DNA of 37,151 nucleotides from assembly GCA_017431185.1 (NCBI GenBank), contig JAFRLP010000460.1:1-37151 (forward strand), read 5' to 3'. Shown here one piece after another: positions 1 through 8,781 of the stretch; position 1 is the first letter of the stretch; each line of letters begins with the position of its first letter. Origin of the DNA: Victivallales bacterium. Lineage in GTDB: Bacteria > Verrucomicrobiota > Lentisphaeria > Oligosphaerales > Oligosphaeraceae. Made by a program: the position numbers and the translations under genes. The notes beneath the pieces are model-generated. The model was not told the origin of the DNA. It made no database searches and saw only the letters and a list, made by a program, of their open reading frames with translations.

Positions 1-2773
1 ATCCGCTGGCGAGACCGCTGTCGTCGCTCCATACGGCGGCCAGGGGAGTCCCATCCTCGCATTCCCACACGAAGCACCGGACTTTGGGACCGAAGGAGCA
101 GTCCCCCAGGTATTGCCTCGGGTTCCCCAAAAGGACCCCTAGCGTGTTGATGGCCTTTGCGCCGGCACGGGAGGTCATATCGACATCAAGAAAGTCATTG
201 TGGGTGTTGGCGACGGCGCTGGTGACGCAAATCATGCGCTGGTACTGTGTCAGCACGGTAAGGTAGTTGCGGGCGTAGTACGCGGCAGACATCCTTTCCG
301 TCCAGCCAAGGTCATAGGTCATGGTGGAACGGATCGCATTCCGCTCCGCGGAGCTGGGACGGCACTCCCACAGTTCGGCGGAGTACGGATAGAAATGCAT
401 GAACTCCGGAAAGGCAATCCAGGCATTCTCCAGGTTGTGTCTCTTCAGCATGGCGAGCCACGCCGCATACTGGTGATGGAATTCCGTGGGGTCCTGTCCG
501 CAATATGGGTGGCAGGACACCAGGGAGACTGGCCAGCGTTTTTCAAGCAGAGTCAAGACGCGGTCCATTTCGGCCACGCCTCCGCGCAACTGCATGTTGG
601 CCGCCCCGACCTCAAATGGGTGTGCCTGGGGATACATGCTTTTCACAGCCTCGAAATATGCAATCACCATGTCGGCGTAATGCGGGTCCCCCTTGATTTC
701 ATCCGGCATTTCACTGCCAATCCCGTAGGCGAAACGACCTGGCAGCTTCTTCAGGACACTTTTGACCGCCTCCTGGAATTTCGCCTTGTACTCCTCATTC
801 CAGCCGCCCAGAAGACGGTAGTCGCCAAGAAGTCCCCTCCCCTTGACCTTTTCGCTGATTGGGATGCCCTTGTCCGTCACGCCATAGTAAACGTGCCCCA
901 CCACCAGTTTGTCCGCCAGTTCAGGGAACCAGTGCCTGTATCGTGCGGGGGTGGCCCGCCCCACGCAGCCGCTGTCGAAGGCAAGGATACGGTATTTCCG
1001 GAGCAGGGCCATCACCTCGTCCGTGAAGACAGGGGTGTGCGCCAGGCAGCCGTATCCAACATGCTGCAGACGGCGCAGATACGATTCGGGGCAGTGGGCG
1101 ACGGTTCCCCAGTGCCCGCCATAGCTTGGCGAGAAGACCCTTGCCGTCGCATGCTCGTTCTTCAGATAGGGCATCACGGAGAAGCGATAGAAGGTCACCT
1201 CCTTGCCGGCCCGCATTTCAATGGTATAGACTCCGTCGGCAAAACCCTGGCCAGGGATGTTCAGCCCAATCACAGGATACTCGCCTTTCCCGAAGTCAAA
1301 TTCGTTCTCCTGGCCCAGGACAACCTCACGGTGGAAATTCCTGACGGTGAAGGAGACCTTGCCCTGGATGCGCTCCTTCAGCGTGGAAAGCTCAAAGGAG
1401 ATTCTCTGGGCTTTGCCGCTCTCGAAAAAGCCGGCGCCGCCATCCGCGGGGGCCAGAAGCCGCGCTGACAGGGAAGGGGCGTCGAACTCTGTGGCCTGAG
1501 CGCCCTCCTCCAACTGAAAGCCATCGGCGACCCCTCCCGTGAAGGTGATGGAGGGCAGTTGGTAGCCGACCCCCTTCAAGGCATACGTGTACTCGAACCG
1601 CCGCCACTCGCCCTTCGTGTCATACTCCTGCCGCCTGGAAAAGGCGGGGGAGTACGGAACCTGCGTCTCCACCGCAATGGAAAACACCCCCTTCCCGTTC
1701 AGAAAAAAACTGAATGCGTAGGCGCCGGGATCGGAGGGGATGGAGGCAAGGCGATAGGAACCGGCCGGAAGCGCATGGCGCCCGAAGAGCGCCTTGCCCG
1801 TCGCCAATTCCAAATCCGCATACCCGCGAGGAAAGCACTGGTAGCCCCCATCCTTCAGGTATTTTTTCCCCTCCGCAAAGTAGGGATTGGGAATCAGGTT
1901 CCGACAATCGCCCTCGGGAAGGCAAAGGTCATCGGCGCGCTTGAAGTCCACGCCGCCCCTGACATGCCCAGCCGGCTCCCCATGCTCCAGAAAGTCAATG
2001 ACGAAACGCTCCTCCTTTACGTCGTGAATTGTAAAATAGAAACTCCGCCGTTTGGCGTTCTCATGGAGAATTGAGGGCGCCTCGACCTCCACTTCACAGA
2101 CTTTCCCGGCTCCGTTGTCCAGGTGGAAGCGGTGGTATTTCCACCTCTGCGGAAGTCCCTTCTCCTTCATGCGGCTCTGCACAGCCTGGTAGGTGATGCC
2201 GTCCCCCACCCTGAAATGAAACCCGTTCAAACTATGGTACGGGCGGCTCTCCATATATGCGTCGTCAGCCTCATTGCGGAACTGGATTTCCAGTTTTCCG
2301 TCCGGACGTATTTTCGCCGTCTGGCTCCATGCGCAGACCTTGTATTCGTCCGGTCCGGCGTCTTTGGGATGGCACGGGACAAGCCCCTTCAATGCAATGA
2401 CCCCGTTCTTCTCGTCGATGACACGCTCGGTCACACACAGGCCGCCGCCGTCATACTCCTCTGCCAGCCTCATTTGCCCCACATTCGTCGCCAGCCACTT
2501 GGAGTAGGGAGAGGAGAAGGTGATGAACTGCTCGGCGACCTTCTGCTCCCCGGAGAAGACCGTGAAATTTCCCGCTCCGAGGAAGGCGACCCTTTTGCCA
2601 CCAAAGACGAAGGAGGCATTCTTCGCATCCAAATAGGGTTTGGCATTCGCCGCCTTCGTAGCAGAGGCCCCCTTGACAAGGGGCGGAGCCAAAACAGGGG
2701 ACGCCTCTCCGCCAACGGCGCCGACCGCCGCAGACACAAACACCAGCCAGAAAAATCTCCTTGCCACCAACAT
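1..2773 (-). CDS. Large exported glycoside-hydrolase-like protein, C-terminus cut by window edge
   Basis: An open frame of about 924 codons runs from ATG at 2773 to the window edge without a stop. It was read directly from the reverse strand. A strong ribosome site (AGAGGAGA) lies just upstream and the aminotransferase stop is 25 bp away, so the two genes form one operon. Residues 1 to about 22 look like a signal peptide (basic start, then FFWLVFVSAAVGAVGG). Residues about 25-480 look like beta-rich carbohydrate-binding-type modules. The part after about residue 530 resembles a TIM barrel of the clan-A glycosidase type, with Glu in GIGSEMPDE (about 687) and in FPEFMHF (about 790) as candidate acid/base and nucleophile. 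Family assignment is inference from motif style; I cannot name the GH family. It probably acts on a glycan outside the cytoplasm. Confidence 0.8.
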   Translation of the reverse strand, partial: MLVARRFFWLVFVSAAVGAVGGEASPVLAPPLVKGASATKAANAKPYLDAKNASFVFGGKRVAFLGAGNFTVFSGEQKVAEQFITFSSPYSKWLATNVGQMRLAEEYDGGGLCVTERVIDEKNGVIALKGLVPCHPKDAGPDEYKVCAWSQTAKIRPDGKLEIQFRNEADDAYMESRPYHSLNGFHFRVGDGITYQAVQSRMKEKGLPQRWKYHRFHLDNGAGKVCEVEVEAPSILHENAKRRSFYFTIHDVKEERFVIDFLEHGEPAGHVRGGVDFKRADDLCLPEGDCRNLIPNPYFAEGKKYLKDGGYQCFPRGYADLELATGKALFGRHALPAGSYRLASIPSDPGAYAFSFFLNGKGVFSIAVETQVPYSPAFSRRQEYDTKGEWRRFEYTYALKGVGYQLPSITFTGGVADGFQLEEGAQATEFDAPSLSARLLAPADGGAGFFESGKAQRISFELSTLKERIQGKVSFTVRNFHREVVLGQENEFDFGKGEYPVIGLNIPGQGFADGVYTIEMRAGKEVTFYRFSVMPYLKNEHATARVFSPSYGGHWGTVAHCPESYLRRLQHVGYGCLAHTPVFTDEVMALLRKYRILAFDSGCVGRATPARYRHWFPELADKLVVGHVYYGVTDKGIPISEKVKGRGLLGDYRLLGGWNEEYKAKFQEAVKSVLKKLPGRFAYGIGSEMPDEIKGDPHYADMVIAYFEAVKSMYPQAHPFEVGAANMQLRGGVAEMDRVLTLLEKRWPVSLVSCHPYCGQDPTEFHHQYAAWLAMLKRHNLENAWIAFPEFMHFYPYSAELWECRPSSAERNAIRSTMTYDLGWTERMSAAYYARNYLTVLTQYQRMICVTSAVANTHNDFLDVDMTSRAGAKAINTLGVLLGNPRQYLGDCSFGPKVRCFVWECEDGTPLAAVWSDDSGLASG

Positions 2774-2798
2774 GCCATTCTCCTCTGGCCATCGGCCT

Positions 2799-4010
2799 TT
2801 ATCCCGCGTATGCCGTCATGACCTTGCGAACCGCCTCGGCGGCCATCTCGACCATCTCCGCTGTGCCCAGAAGCATCTGGTGCCCGCAGACCAGGATCTG
2901 CTGCATCATCACCCTCTCGCTCACCGGCGTGTCCGTCAGGACAAACTTGTCTTCGGGGACGTTCCAGAGCGTCATCTTGTGCAACGGAGCACCCCAGCCG
3001 CCAAACAGGTTGTTGAACCCCTCCGCCGCCAGCGCCTTGTTCACCTCACTGCGCGTAATCCCTGCATGAAGTTCCTCCGGCTGCACCAGCATGGTGAAGA
3101 AATAGGCCCCGCGCTCATCGTCCTCGTAGGAGGATTTCTGCAGCCTGATTCCGGGCACGTCCTTGAGCAGTTTCTCAAACAAGGCGAGATTCGCCGTCCG
3201 CTTCGCAAAGACCTCCGGCTGGTGCCGAAGCTGGTCATAGATGATTGCCGCCTGGAAATCGGTGAAGCGATACTGGTGGCAGAGAAGGGACGCGTCCGGC
3301 TTAGTGCCCGGATGAAGCGGGGAGCTGCCAATGTGGGAGAGGCGGAATATCCTGTCAAACAACTCTTCGTCGTTGGTGGTGCAGCATCCCCCTTCGCCGG
3401 CGGTCATCAGCTTTGACAGCTGGAACGAGAAACTGCCGACCTGGCCGTGGCTGCCAATGCCGACCCCCTTCTGGCGTGAGCCATGGGCGTGCGCACTGTC
3501 CTCTATCACAAACAGATTGTGCCGCCTGGCAATCTCGGTAATCTTCGGCATGTCCGCCAGCGCGGAGAAGACGTGGACTGGAATCACGGCCTTCGTGCGG
3601 GGCGTGATAGCCGCCTCAAACGCCGCCGGACTCATGCACACGGTCTCGGGGTCAACGTCCACAAGCACCGGAGTCGCGCCGACATACAGGGGGGCCTCTG
3701 CGGTCGCAAGCCACGTGATGTCGGGGACAATCACCTCGTCCCCCGGACCGACTCCCAGCGCCAGCAGGGCGCATTCCAGCGTGGTCGTGCCGTTGCACAT
3801 CCAAATGGAATATTTCGCGCCCTGGTACTTTGCGAATTCAGGCATGAGCAACTTCTCGTATTTGTCGCACAATCCCCACTTGCCGGAATCATAGACCTCA
3901 AGCAGCCTCTCTCTTGTTTCAGGATAGGGAATGGGCCAGGTCGGATAGAAATCCCTGATTGTCTTGTCTCCGAACACCGGCCTGCCACCATCAATCGCTA
4001 GTTTTTCCAT
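2799..4010 (-). CDS. DegT/DnrJ/EryC1/StrS-family PLP-dependent aminotransferase
   Basis: The 403-residue product is a full-length sugar-type aminotransferase of fold type I. It transfers an amino group, usually from glutamate or glutamine, to a keto sugar or keto cyclitol. Visible signatures are CNGTTTLECALLALGVGPGDEV (residues 72-93, cofactor phosphate region), EDSAHAHGS (Asp171 for the pyridine nitrogen) and FQLSKLMTAGEGG with Lys200 as the expected Schiff-base lysine. ATG at 4010 is preferred over the longer frame from 4067 because AAGGAG sits 7 nt before it and homologues start at this point. It is the first gene of an operon with the exported glycosidase-like protein and is divergent from an AraC regulator. 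The substrate is unknown. Confidence 0.92.
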   Translation of the reverse strand: MEKLAIDGGRPVFGDKTIRDFYPTWPIPYPETRERLLEVYDSGKWGLCDKYEKLLMPEFAKYQGAKYSIWMCNGTTTLECALLALGVGPGDEVIVPDITWLATAEAPLYVGATPVLVDVDPETVCMSPAAFEAAITPRTKAVIPVHVFSALADMPKITEIARRHNLFVIEDSAHAHGSRQKGVGIGSHGQVGSFSFQLSKLMTAGEGGCCTTNDEELFDRIFRLSHIGSSPLHPGTKPDASLLCHQYRFTDFQAAIIYDQLRHQPEVFAKRTANLALFEKLLKDVPGIRLQKSSYEDDERGAYFFTMLVQPEELHAGITRSEVNKALAAEGFNNLFGGWGAPLHKMTLWNVPEDKFVLTDTPVSERVMMQQILVCGHQMLLGTAEMVEMAAEAVRKVMTAYAG

Positions 4011-4079
4011 TTTCTGACTCCTTGGTTGTTTTGCGATTTTGCTTTCCGCTTTGATTGCATTGTTCAAATTCTCGCTTAT

Positions 4080-4108
4080 ATTATATGCCTGAAACGCAGT
4101 TTTTTCAA
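4080..4108 (-). promoter_or_regulatory. sigma70-like promoter of the aminotransferase operon
   Basis: Read on the minus strand, TTGAAA (4108-4103) and a perfect TATAAT (4085-4080) are separated by 17 bp. The -10 box lies about 70 bp upstream of the ATG at 4010. This is one of the best promoter matches in the window. Confidence 0.65.
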
Positions 4109-4189
4109 CCTTTCAAAATTGCTTTTAATGTTTAAATCTTGCTATTTTGAAATGGTCTTTCCCCCAAAATGCCCCGGCATGGCCCATTC

Positions 4190-4203
4190 AGGGTGTACAC
4201 CCT
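4190..4203. promoter_or_regulatory. 14-bp perfect palindrome, candidate operator
   Basis: AGGGTGTACACCCT is a perfect palindrome in the intergenic region between the aminotransferase operon and the AraC gene, 75 bp upstream of the AraC start. The position suits an operator for one or both divergent units. AraC proteins more often bind direct repeats, so the cognate regulator is unknown. Confidence 0.35.
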
Positions 4204-4277
4204 GTACGGGCCGCACCAGCGCTCCCAAAGCCGAATTGGCGGAGACCAAGGCTGCCAAGATGAGCGGAGGATGAAAA

Positions 4278-5141
4278 ATGATGACTTTCGACCCCACAAT
4301 GCTTGCCGCGTTCGACAACGGAATCGAGAAAATCCACTGCAAGCACTCTCCAGGCAAGGTGCAGACCGACAACCGTCCGCCAGGGCTCCACCAGCATCGG
4401 GAAATCCTCTTTGTCCTTCAGGGTGAATGCGATTTCCCCCTGAACCGCAGGCTGATACCCGTCAGAGCAGGGCAGGTCGTGCTGATTGACAGTTGGCTCG
4501 CGCATTGCGCCAGGTACTCCCCTTCTGACCGCAATCTGCTTTGCCTCTGGTTCTACCTTTTCCTGTCCAGGCTGGTCACGGTGATTCACCGGGTCGATGC
4601 CTTCGGAAAAATCTCGGGCGCCACGGAGATGGTGGAATTCCCGTTCGACCTTTCCATGACCGTGAACCGACGCTGGGATGAACTGAATCATCTTCCGCCC
4701 GATGACGTTGCGGCCAATGTCAATCACTTCATGAACGCTCCCCTGCAAATGCTTCTGGATGAATATCGGCTGCGCTTCTGGAAGAAGGCACAGAACAATG
4801 GACGCCATGAGGACAGCCTGGATTTTGTCAGCGCCGTCCAGGGAATCATCGAGGCCAACAACGGACGTGGATGCTCCCTGGAGGAATTGGAGAAATTCAC
4901 CGGATTCAGCAGATTCTACATTTCCCACGCTTTCAAAAAGACGCTCGGACTCACCATCGGTGAATACATCGACAGATGCCGCATGATTTTCCTGGAGTCC
5001 GCGCTAAAGCAGGGCCTAAGCCACAAGCAGGTCGCCTTTGAACTCGGTTTCTCCAGCTCCTCCTCCTTGTCAACCTGGTTCCGCAGATGTCGCCAACGGA
5101 AGAATAAAAGCCCCCGTCAATCGGAGTACATCAGCCAATAG
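4278..5141 (+). CDS. AraC-family transcriptional regulator
   Basis: The 287-residue protein has an N-terminal cupin-like sensor (residues about 15-100, with [16 protein letters not shown] and the RAGQVVLI turn) and a C-terminal double helix-turn-helix (about 185-275, including [24 protein letters not shown] and [18 protein letters not shown]). GGAGG precedes the ATG at a normal distance; the next codon is also ATG, so the start could be 4281. It is divergent from the aminotransferase/glycosidase operon and is the obvious candidate to control it in response to a sugar. Its last 25 bp overlap tail-to-tail with a pseudopilin gene. Confidence 0.93.
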   Translation: MMTFDPTMLAAFDNGIEKIHCKHSPGKVQTDNRPPGLHQHREILFVLQGECDFPLNRRLIPVRAGQVVLIDSWLAHCARYSPSDRNLLCLWFYLFLSRLVTVIHRVDAFGKISGATEMVEFPFDLSMTVNRRWDELNHLPPDDVAANVNHFMNAPLQMLLDEYRLRFWKKAQNNGRHEDSLDFVSAVQGIIEANNGRGCSLEELEKFTGFSRFYISHAFKKTLGLTIGEYIDRCRMIFLESALKQGLSHKQVAFELGFSSSSSLSTWFRRCRQRKNKSPRQSEYISQ

Positions 5142-5887
5142 TAGGTGAAATGGACACCATTCTTCCACGCCGAGGACGTGTCGCCAACCATCTGCGCAGG
5201 CTTGCGCGCATCCGCATGGCCATCCAGCCACCCAAAGTTGCCGAAGCCGAGATGCCGCTGGCTGGTCCTCTGGATGTCCGTGGTGATGTTCGGCCAAATG
5301 TCAACCATCTTCGACTGTCCTGCATCACCGCCGATTCCGTTGTCATTGATGTCGCCGAAAAGGACTTGGCTGCTGGCGCCCTTGTTCTTCAACTGACTGG
5401 TCTTTAGCCAATTCAGGCCAGGAAGACGATCCTTCTTGGCGGAGTAATTGGTAAATGGCATCCCGTATGTGTAGATGTTATACGTGCCGCCGTATTCATA
5501 GTTCTTTTCGAGGGACTGTGGAGTCCTCGCCGCCGGACAGTAGAAAACTCCCTTGTTCAGCCTTACCTGAACGTCCAAATCCGAGAGGAAATTACCGCTG
5601 GAACCATAGACTTTCGACGAATATCCCAAGTAGGGGGCAAGCTGATGCCTCCAGAAAATGCGGACTCCGCTGGCCAGGGGGTCCGATTTGACGATCCAGT
5701 CGTGGTTTTCCTCTGTGTAAAGCATAGACCCCTGCGTAATCGACCTCAAATTGCTGATGCAGCTGATGGCACGCGCCTTCTCCCGCGCCTTGCTCAACGC
5801 CGGCAACAGCATCGCGGCGAGTATGGCGATTATGGCTATCACTACAAGTAATTCAATTAAGGTGAAAAAACCTACTCTTTTTTTCAT
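5117..5887 (-). CDS. Pseudopilin: prepilin-type N-terminal cleavage/methylation and H-X9-DG protein
   Basis: The 256-residue product begins [20 protein letters not shown], a type IV prepilin/type II secretion pseudopilin leader with the peptidase site before FTLIE (Glu+5 present) and a single hydrophobic helix. The following [21 protein letters not shown] is the usual PVC-group continuation. The globular domain ends with [12 protein letters not shown], a perfect H-X9-DG motif at about residues 209-220. Such proteins are abundant in Lentisphaerota and Planctomycetota, and their exact role is not established. AGGAAA precedes the start. It is convergent with the AraC gene and overlaps it by 25 bp, so transcription of one could interfere with the other. 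Confidence 0.93.
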   Translation of the reverse strand: MKKRVGFFTLIELLVVIAIIAILAAMLLPALSKAREKARAISCISNLRSITQGSMLYTEENHDWIVKSDPLASGVRIFWRHQLAPYLGYSSKVYGSSGNFLSDLDVQVRLNKGVFYCPAARTPQSLEKNYEYGGTYNIYTYGMPFTNYSAKKDRLPGLNWLKTSQLKNKGASSQVLFGDINDNGIGGDAGQSKMVDIWPNITTDIQRTSQRHLGFGNFGWLDGHADARKPAQMVGDTSSAWKNGVHFTYYWLMYSD

Positions 5888-6033
5888 CTTTGTTTTCCTG
5901 TTTGAAGGTGAAACAAATTCTGCTTTCCAAACTTTGCTTTATTTTAAATTCATCTGTACCAAATGCAAATTTTCAATCTTGCTATTTGCTTTTAGTTTTT
6001 GCGTTTTCTTTTTTTTTGCACCTGTGTCAGTTT

Positions 6034-6062
6034 TTGTCACAGGTTCTGGTATATGTTATAAA
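6034..6062 (+). promoter_or_regulatory. sigma70-like promoter for the DUF1232-DUF445 pair
   Basis: TTGTCA (6034-6039) and TATAAA (6057-6062) are 17 bp apart, about 100 bp upstream of the DUF1232 start. The -35 box lies in a small dyad in which CCTGTG and CACAGG flank a T-rich loop (6021-6043), which could be a regulator site. Confidence 0.6.
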
Positions 6063-6165
6063 GGTAATCGCAAAGACGTCGCGTTCTGGCGCCGCGGCTT
6101 GAACAACCGCTTTGCAATTGCTCTGCAAACTGTTGGCACCTAACCCGAACAAAGGAGAAGAAAAC

Positions 6166-6579
6166 ATGACCGACGAAGAAAAAAACATGGTTGACGAAAA
6201 AATCTCTGGCAAACTGAACAACGCCTTGCAGACCCCGCCAAGCGAAGAGAAAATCAACGAGTTGACCGCCAAGGAGAGCAAAGTCAAGGCCCTGTTCAAA
6301 AAACTGGGCGAGCACATCGATGACGTCAAACTGCTTTGGGACATGCTGCTTGACTACAAGAATGGACTGTACAAGGACGTTCCCTGGAAACTGATTGCCG
6401 GCGTCTTCTTCTTCACCTATCTCCTCCTCCCGCTTGATGTCATTCCCGACTTCATCCCCGTCGTCGGTTTTGCGGATGACATCGGCGTGCTCGGCCTGGT
6501 GCTGGCCGGCTTCACCTCCGACATCGCCGCCTACAAGAAATGGCGCGATGAACACAAGTCCCCCACCCAGATCGGCTAA
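6166..6579 (+). CDS. DUF1232 (YkvA-like) small membrane protein
   Basis: The 137-residue product carries the DUF1232 core: WKLIAGVFFFTYLLLPLDVIPDFIPVVGFADDIGVLGLVL (residues about 73-112). This family is small, membrane-associated and of unknown function. A charged N-terminal region of about 60 residues (MTDEEKNMVDEKIS) precedes it. ATG at 6166 is chosen over 6112 because AAAGGAG lies 8-9 nt upstream and the extra 18 residues look like translated leader. It is 69 bp upstream of the DUF445 gene on the same strand, so co-transcription from the 6034-6062 promoter is likely. Confidence 0.88.
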   Translation: MTDEEKNMVDEKISGKLNNALQTPPSEEKINELTAKESKVKALFKKLGEHIDDVKLLWDMLLDYKNGLYKDVPWKLIAGVFFFTYLLLPLDVIPDFIPVVGFADDIGVLGLVLAGFTSDIAAYKKWRDEHKSPTQIG

Positions 6580-6648
6580 TTCCTTCACCTCTGTTCCCGC
6601 CAATCCAATGCCGCACACGGCCTTGGGTTGGCATTACCTCATCCCTGA

Positions 6649-7971
6649 ATGACTATGCCTGAAGAACTCCCCGCACCACCGCAAGAACAAAATCCTGGCT
6701 GGATTCGCAGTCGCTGGACAATCCTCGCCAACTGGAAAAACAACCGGGGCAACGCCCTCTGGGCTGGACTGGAACTGCTCTGCGCCCCGTTGTCGCTCCT
6801 GACCGTCTGCGGACTGCTGGCGCGAATCGTCTGCACGCGTTTCCTCGGCCACCCGTTTCCTCCCGCCTGGAACAACGTCTTCCAGATTCTGCTGACGGCT
6901 GCCCTGGGCTACGGAACCAACTTCATCGCCATCGAAATGCTGTTCAAGCCCTTTGAGCCAGGCTCCAGGCACTGGCTGCGCTGGCTCACGCTCGGCTTGT
7001 GGAAGCAGGGGCTTGTCCCCAGCAACAAACCCCAAATCGCGGTGGAAATCGGTCGCCAGGTCGAACAGAAACTCCTGCCCACCGATCAAATCGTCGAGGA
7101 AATGGGCGGGTATCTCCTGCAGGCCATCGATGACGGCAAGGCCGCACAGACACTACGCACCGTCGTGAACACAGCCTTGGCGAACCACAAGACGGACATC
7201 CTCGCCTATCTGGAGGCACTCTTCACCGCCGAAATGGACAGGCAGTTCGACGTCCGCCTCACCCCCGCGAAGGTCAGGGATTTCCTGCTGAACGTGGGCA
7301 TTCCCGCCATCAACCAGCCCCAAACCCGCACCGCCGCTGCCAGGAAAATCCTTGAGGAAATGGCCAGGATGTCCCCTGCGATTACCCAGATGTTCAAGCA
7401 GAAAACGGTGGATTGGATTGGCAATCTGGGACAGGGATTCATGACGAATATCCTCGCCTCCGTGGTTGACGGCATCCCCTGGACAAGCGTGGAGAGCCAA
7501 ATCCGCGAAACCATCCAGTCGGAGAAAAGCCGAACCATGCTGGAGGAACGCCTGGCCGACGCCCCTGAGGTGCTTCGGGAATGGCTGGACACCCCGGAGG
7601 GACAGGAGCGCCTGAAGGAGTGCAGCAGCCAGTTCAAGGGACGGATGCGCGGCTACCTGCTGGAGATTTTCCGCGAATACGTCCCATCCCTTCTGGAGCA
7701 GATGGAGCACAGCGACTCCCTCTGGGCGCAGATAGAGCATGAACTCCTGCCATCCCTGAAGCCGCACCTGGAAAGGCTCCTCCAGACCCAAGGCAAAGCC
7801 TGGCTGGCCGAAAACCTCAAATTGGGAGCACGGGTCACCCAGGCCATCGAACGCCAGGACATCCGTCAATTCTACAACATGATCAACGAACTGTCCGCCA
7901 AGCACCTCGGAGCCATCCAGGTCCTGGGCTATATCCTTGGCGCACTGGTCGGCCTTGTCCAATTGCTGTAG
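6649..7971 (+). CDS. DUF445 family membrane protein (YheB/YjiN-like)
   Basis: The 440-residue product has two N-terminal hydrophobic segments (about 40-66 and 76-105). The second contains GYGTNFIAIEMLFKPFEP, the hallmark of DUF445. A long helical, charged middle region follows, then a C-terminal hydrophobic segment (VLGYILGALVGLVQLL). Family members are membrane-anchored and of uncertain, possibly envelope-related, function. No clear ribosome site precedes the ATG at 6649; the in-frame ATG at 6655 is an alternative. The DUF1232 gene upstream probably shares its promoter. Confidence 0.87.
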   Translation: MTMPEELPAPPQEQNPGWIRSRWTILANWKNNRGNALWAGLELLCAPLSLLTVCGLLARIVCTRFLGHPFPPAWNNVFQILLTAALGYGTNFIAIEMLFKPFEPGSRHWLRWLTLGLWKQGLVPSNKPQIAVEIGRQVEQKLLPTDQIVEEMGGYLLQAIDDGKAAQTLRTVVNTALANHKTDILAYLEALFTAEMDRQFDVRLTPAKVRDFLLNVGIPAINQPQTRTAAARKILEEMARMSPAITQMFKQKTVDWIGNLGQGFMTNILASVVDGIPWTSVESQIRETIQSEKSRTMLEERLADAPEVLREWLDTPEGQERLKECSSQFKGRMRGYLLEIFREYVPSLLEQMEHSDSLWAQIEHELLPSLKPHLERLLQTQGKAWLAENLKLGARVTQAIERQDIRQFYNMINELSAKHLGAIQVLGYILGALVGLVQLL

Positions 7972-7997
7972 CGCCGCATAGGGCGGCCATTGCCCCT

Positions 7998-8780
7998 TCA
8001 GAAATCCACGTCCTCGGGCATGTGCTGACAGGAACAGCCGGCGTCGCAGGTGACGATTTCCCCCGTCATGTTGGCGCTCTCCCCGCTGGCAAGAAATGCC
8101 ACCACGTTGGCGATGTCCTCTCCGCTGGCCTCATGGCGCAGCGGGCAGTTCATGCGGCGGCGCTCCTTGACCTCTTCAGGCAGGACATCCCACCGTTCCG
8201 TGTAAATATAGCCAGGCGCACAGGCGTTCACCCGTATTCCCAGCGGCCCGAGGTCCAGTGCAATCGCCCGCACCATTGAATTGATCGCGCCTTTGCTGGC
8301 GCAGTATGCAGTCCGGTTGCGGATGGCGCGCATGGCGGTGTTGGAGGAGAGAAACACCACCGTGCCGCGTTCAGGCTGCTTCAGGAAAAAGCGGTTGACC
8401 GCCTGCTGCGTGACCTGAAAACCACCGCGGACATTGACTCCCAGGACCTCCATCAGATACTCTGGCTCCATTTCCGTGAAAGGTTTCCCGATGCCCTGAT
8501 GCGCGGCGTTATTGACCAGAATGTCCAGACGTCCGGCCTCTTTCCCGATGAGGTCAAAAAGATTGTCAACCTGCGCGGACTCGGAGACATTGCAGGGAAT
8601 GCAGCGGACGTCAGGGCATCCGCGCTCTTTCAGAGCAGCCGCTCCCTTCGCGGTGGATTCCGAAGTGGAACCGCACATGAAGACACGTGCGCCCTCCTTC
8701 GCGAACTTCTCCACTATCGCAAGACCTGTATTGCGGTTGCCGCCTGTCACCAGCACGACTTTTCCTTGAAAACGGTTCAT
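7998..8780 (-). CDS. Short-chain dehydrogenase/reductase (SDR) family oxidoreductase
   Basis: The 260-residue product is a classical-length SDR using NAD(P). It has a cofactor loop TGGNRNTG (residues 12-19), NNAA (90-93), a Ser in VVFLSS (about 145-146) and the catalytic Y159-x3-K163 in YCASK. The cofactor loop departs from TGxxxGxG, with Asn at the middle Gly position. ATG at 8780 begins one base after the upstream stop codon and has GGAG 10 nt before it, so translation is coupled to the enolase-superfamily gene; the longer frame from 8816 lies inside that gene. A sugar or sugar-acid substrate fits the context. Confidence 0.9.
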   Translation of the reverse strand: MNRFQGKVVLVTGGNRNTGLAIVEKFAKEGARVFMCGSTSESTAKGAAALKERGCPDVRCIPCNVSESAQVDNLFDLIGKEAGRLDILVNNAAHQGIGKPFTEMEPEYLMEVLGVNVRGGFQVTQQAVNRFFLKQPERGTVVFLSSNTAMRAIRNRTAYCASKGAINSMVRAIALDLGPLGIRVNACAPGYIYTERWDVLPEEVKERRRMNCPLRHEASGEDIANVVAFLASGESANMTGEIVTCDAGCSCQHMPEDVDF

Positions 8781-8781
8781 C

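Noticed and set aside
200..1468. Long plus-strand open frame of 422 codons
   Set aside because: It is antisense to the exported glycosidase-like gene, has no ribosome site and no recognisable protein features.
6021..6043. Dyad near the DUF1232 promoter as a terminator
   Set aside because: The 6-bp stem overlaps a good -35 box and lacks a following T-run on the plus strand, so it fits a regulatory dyad better.
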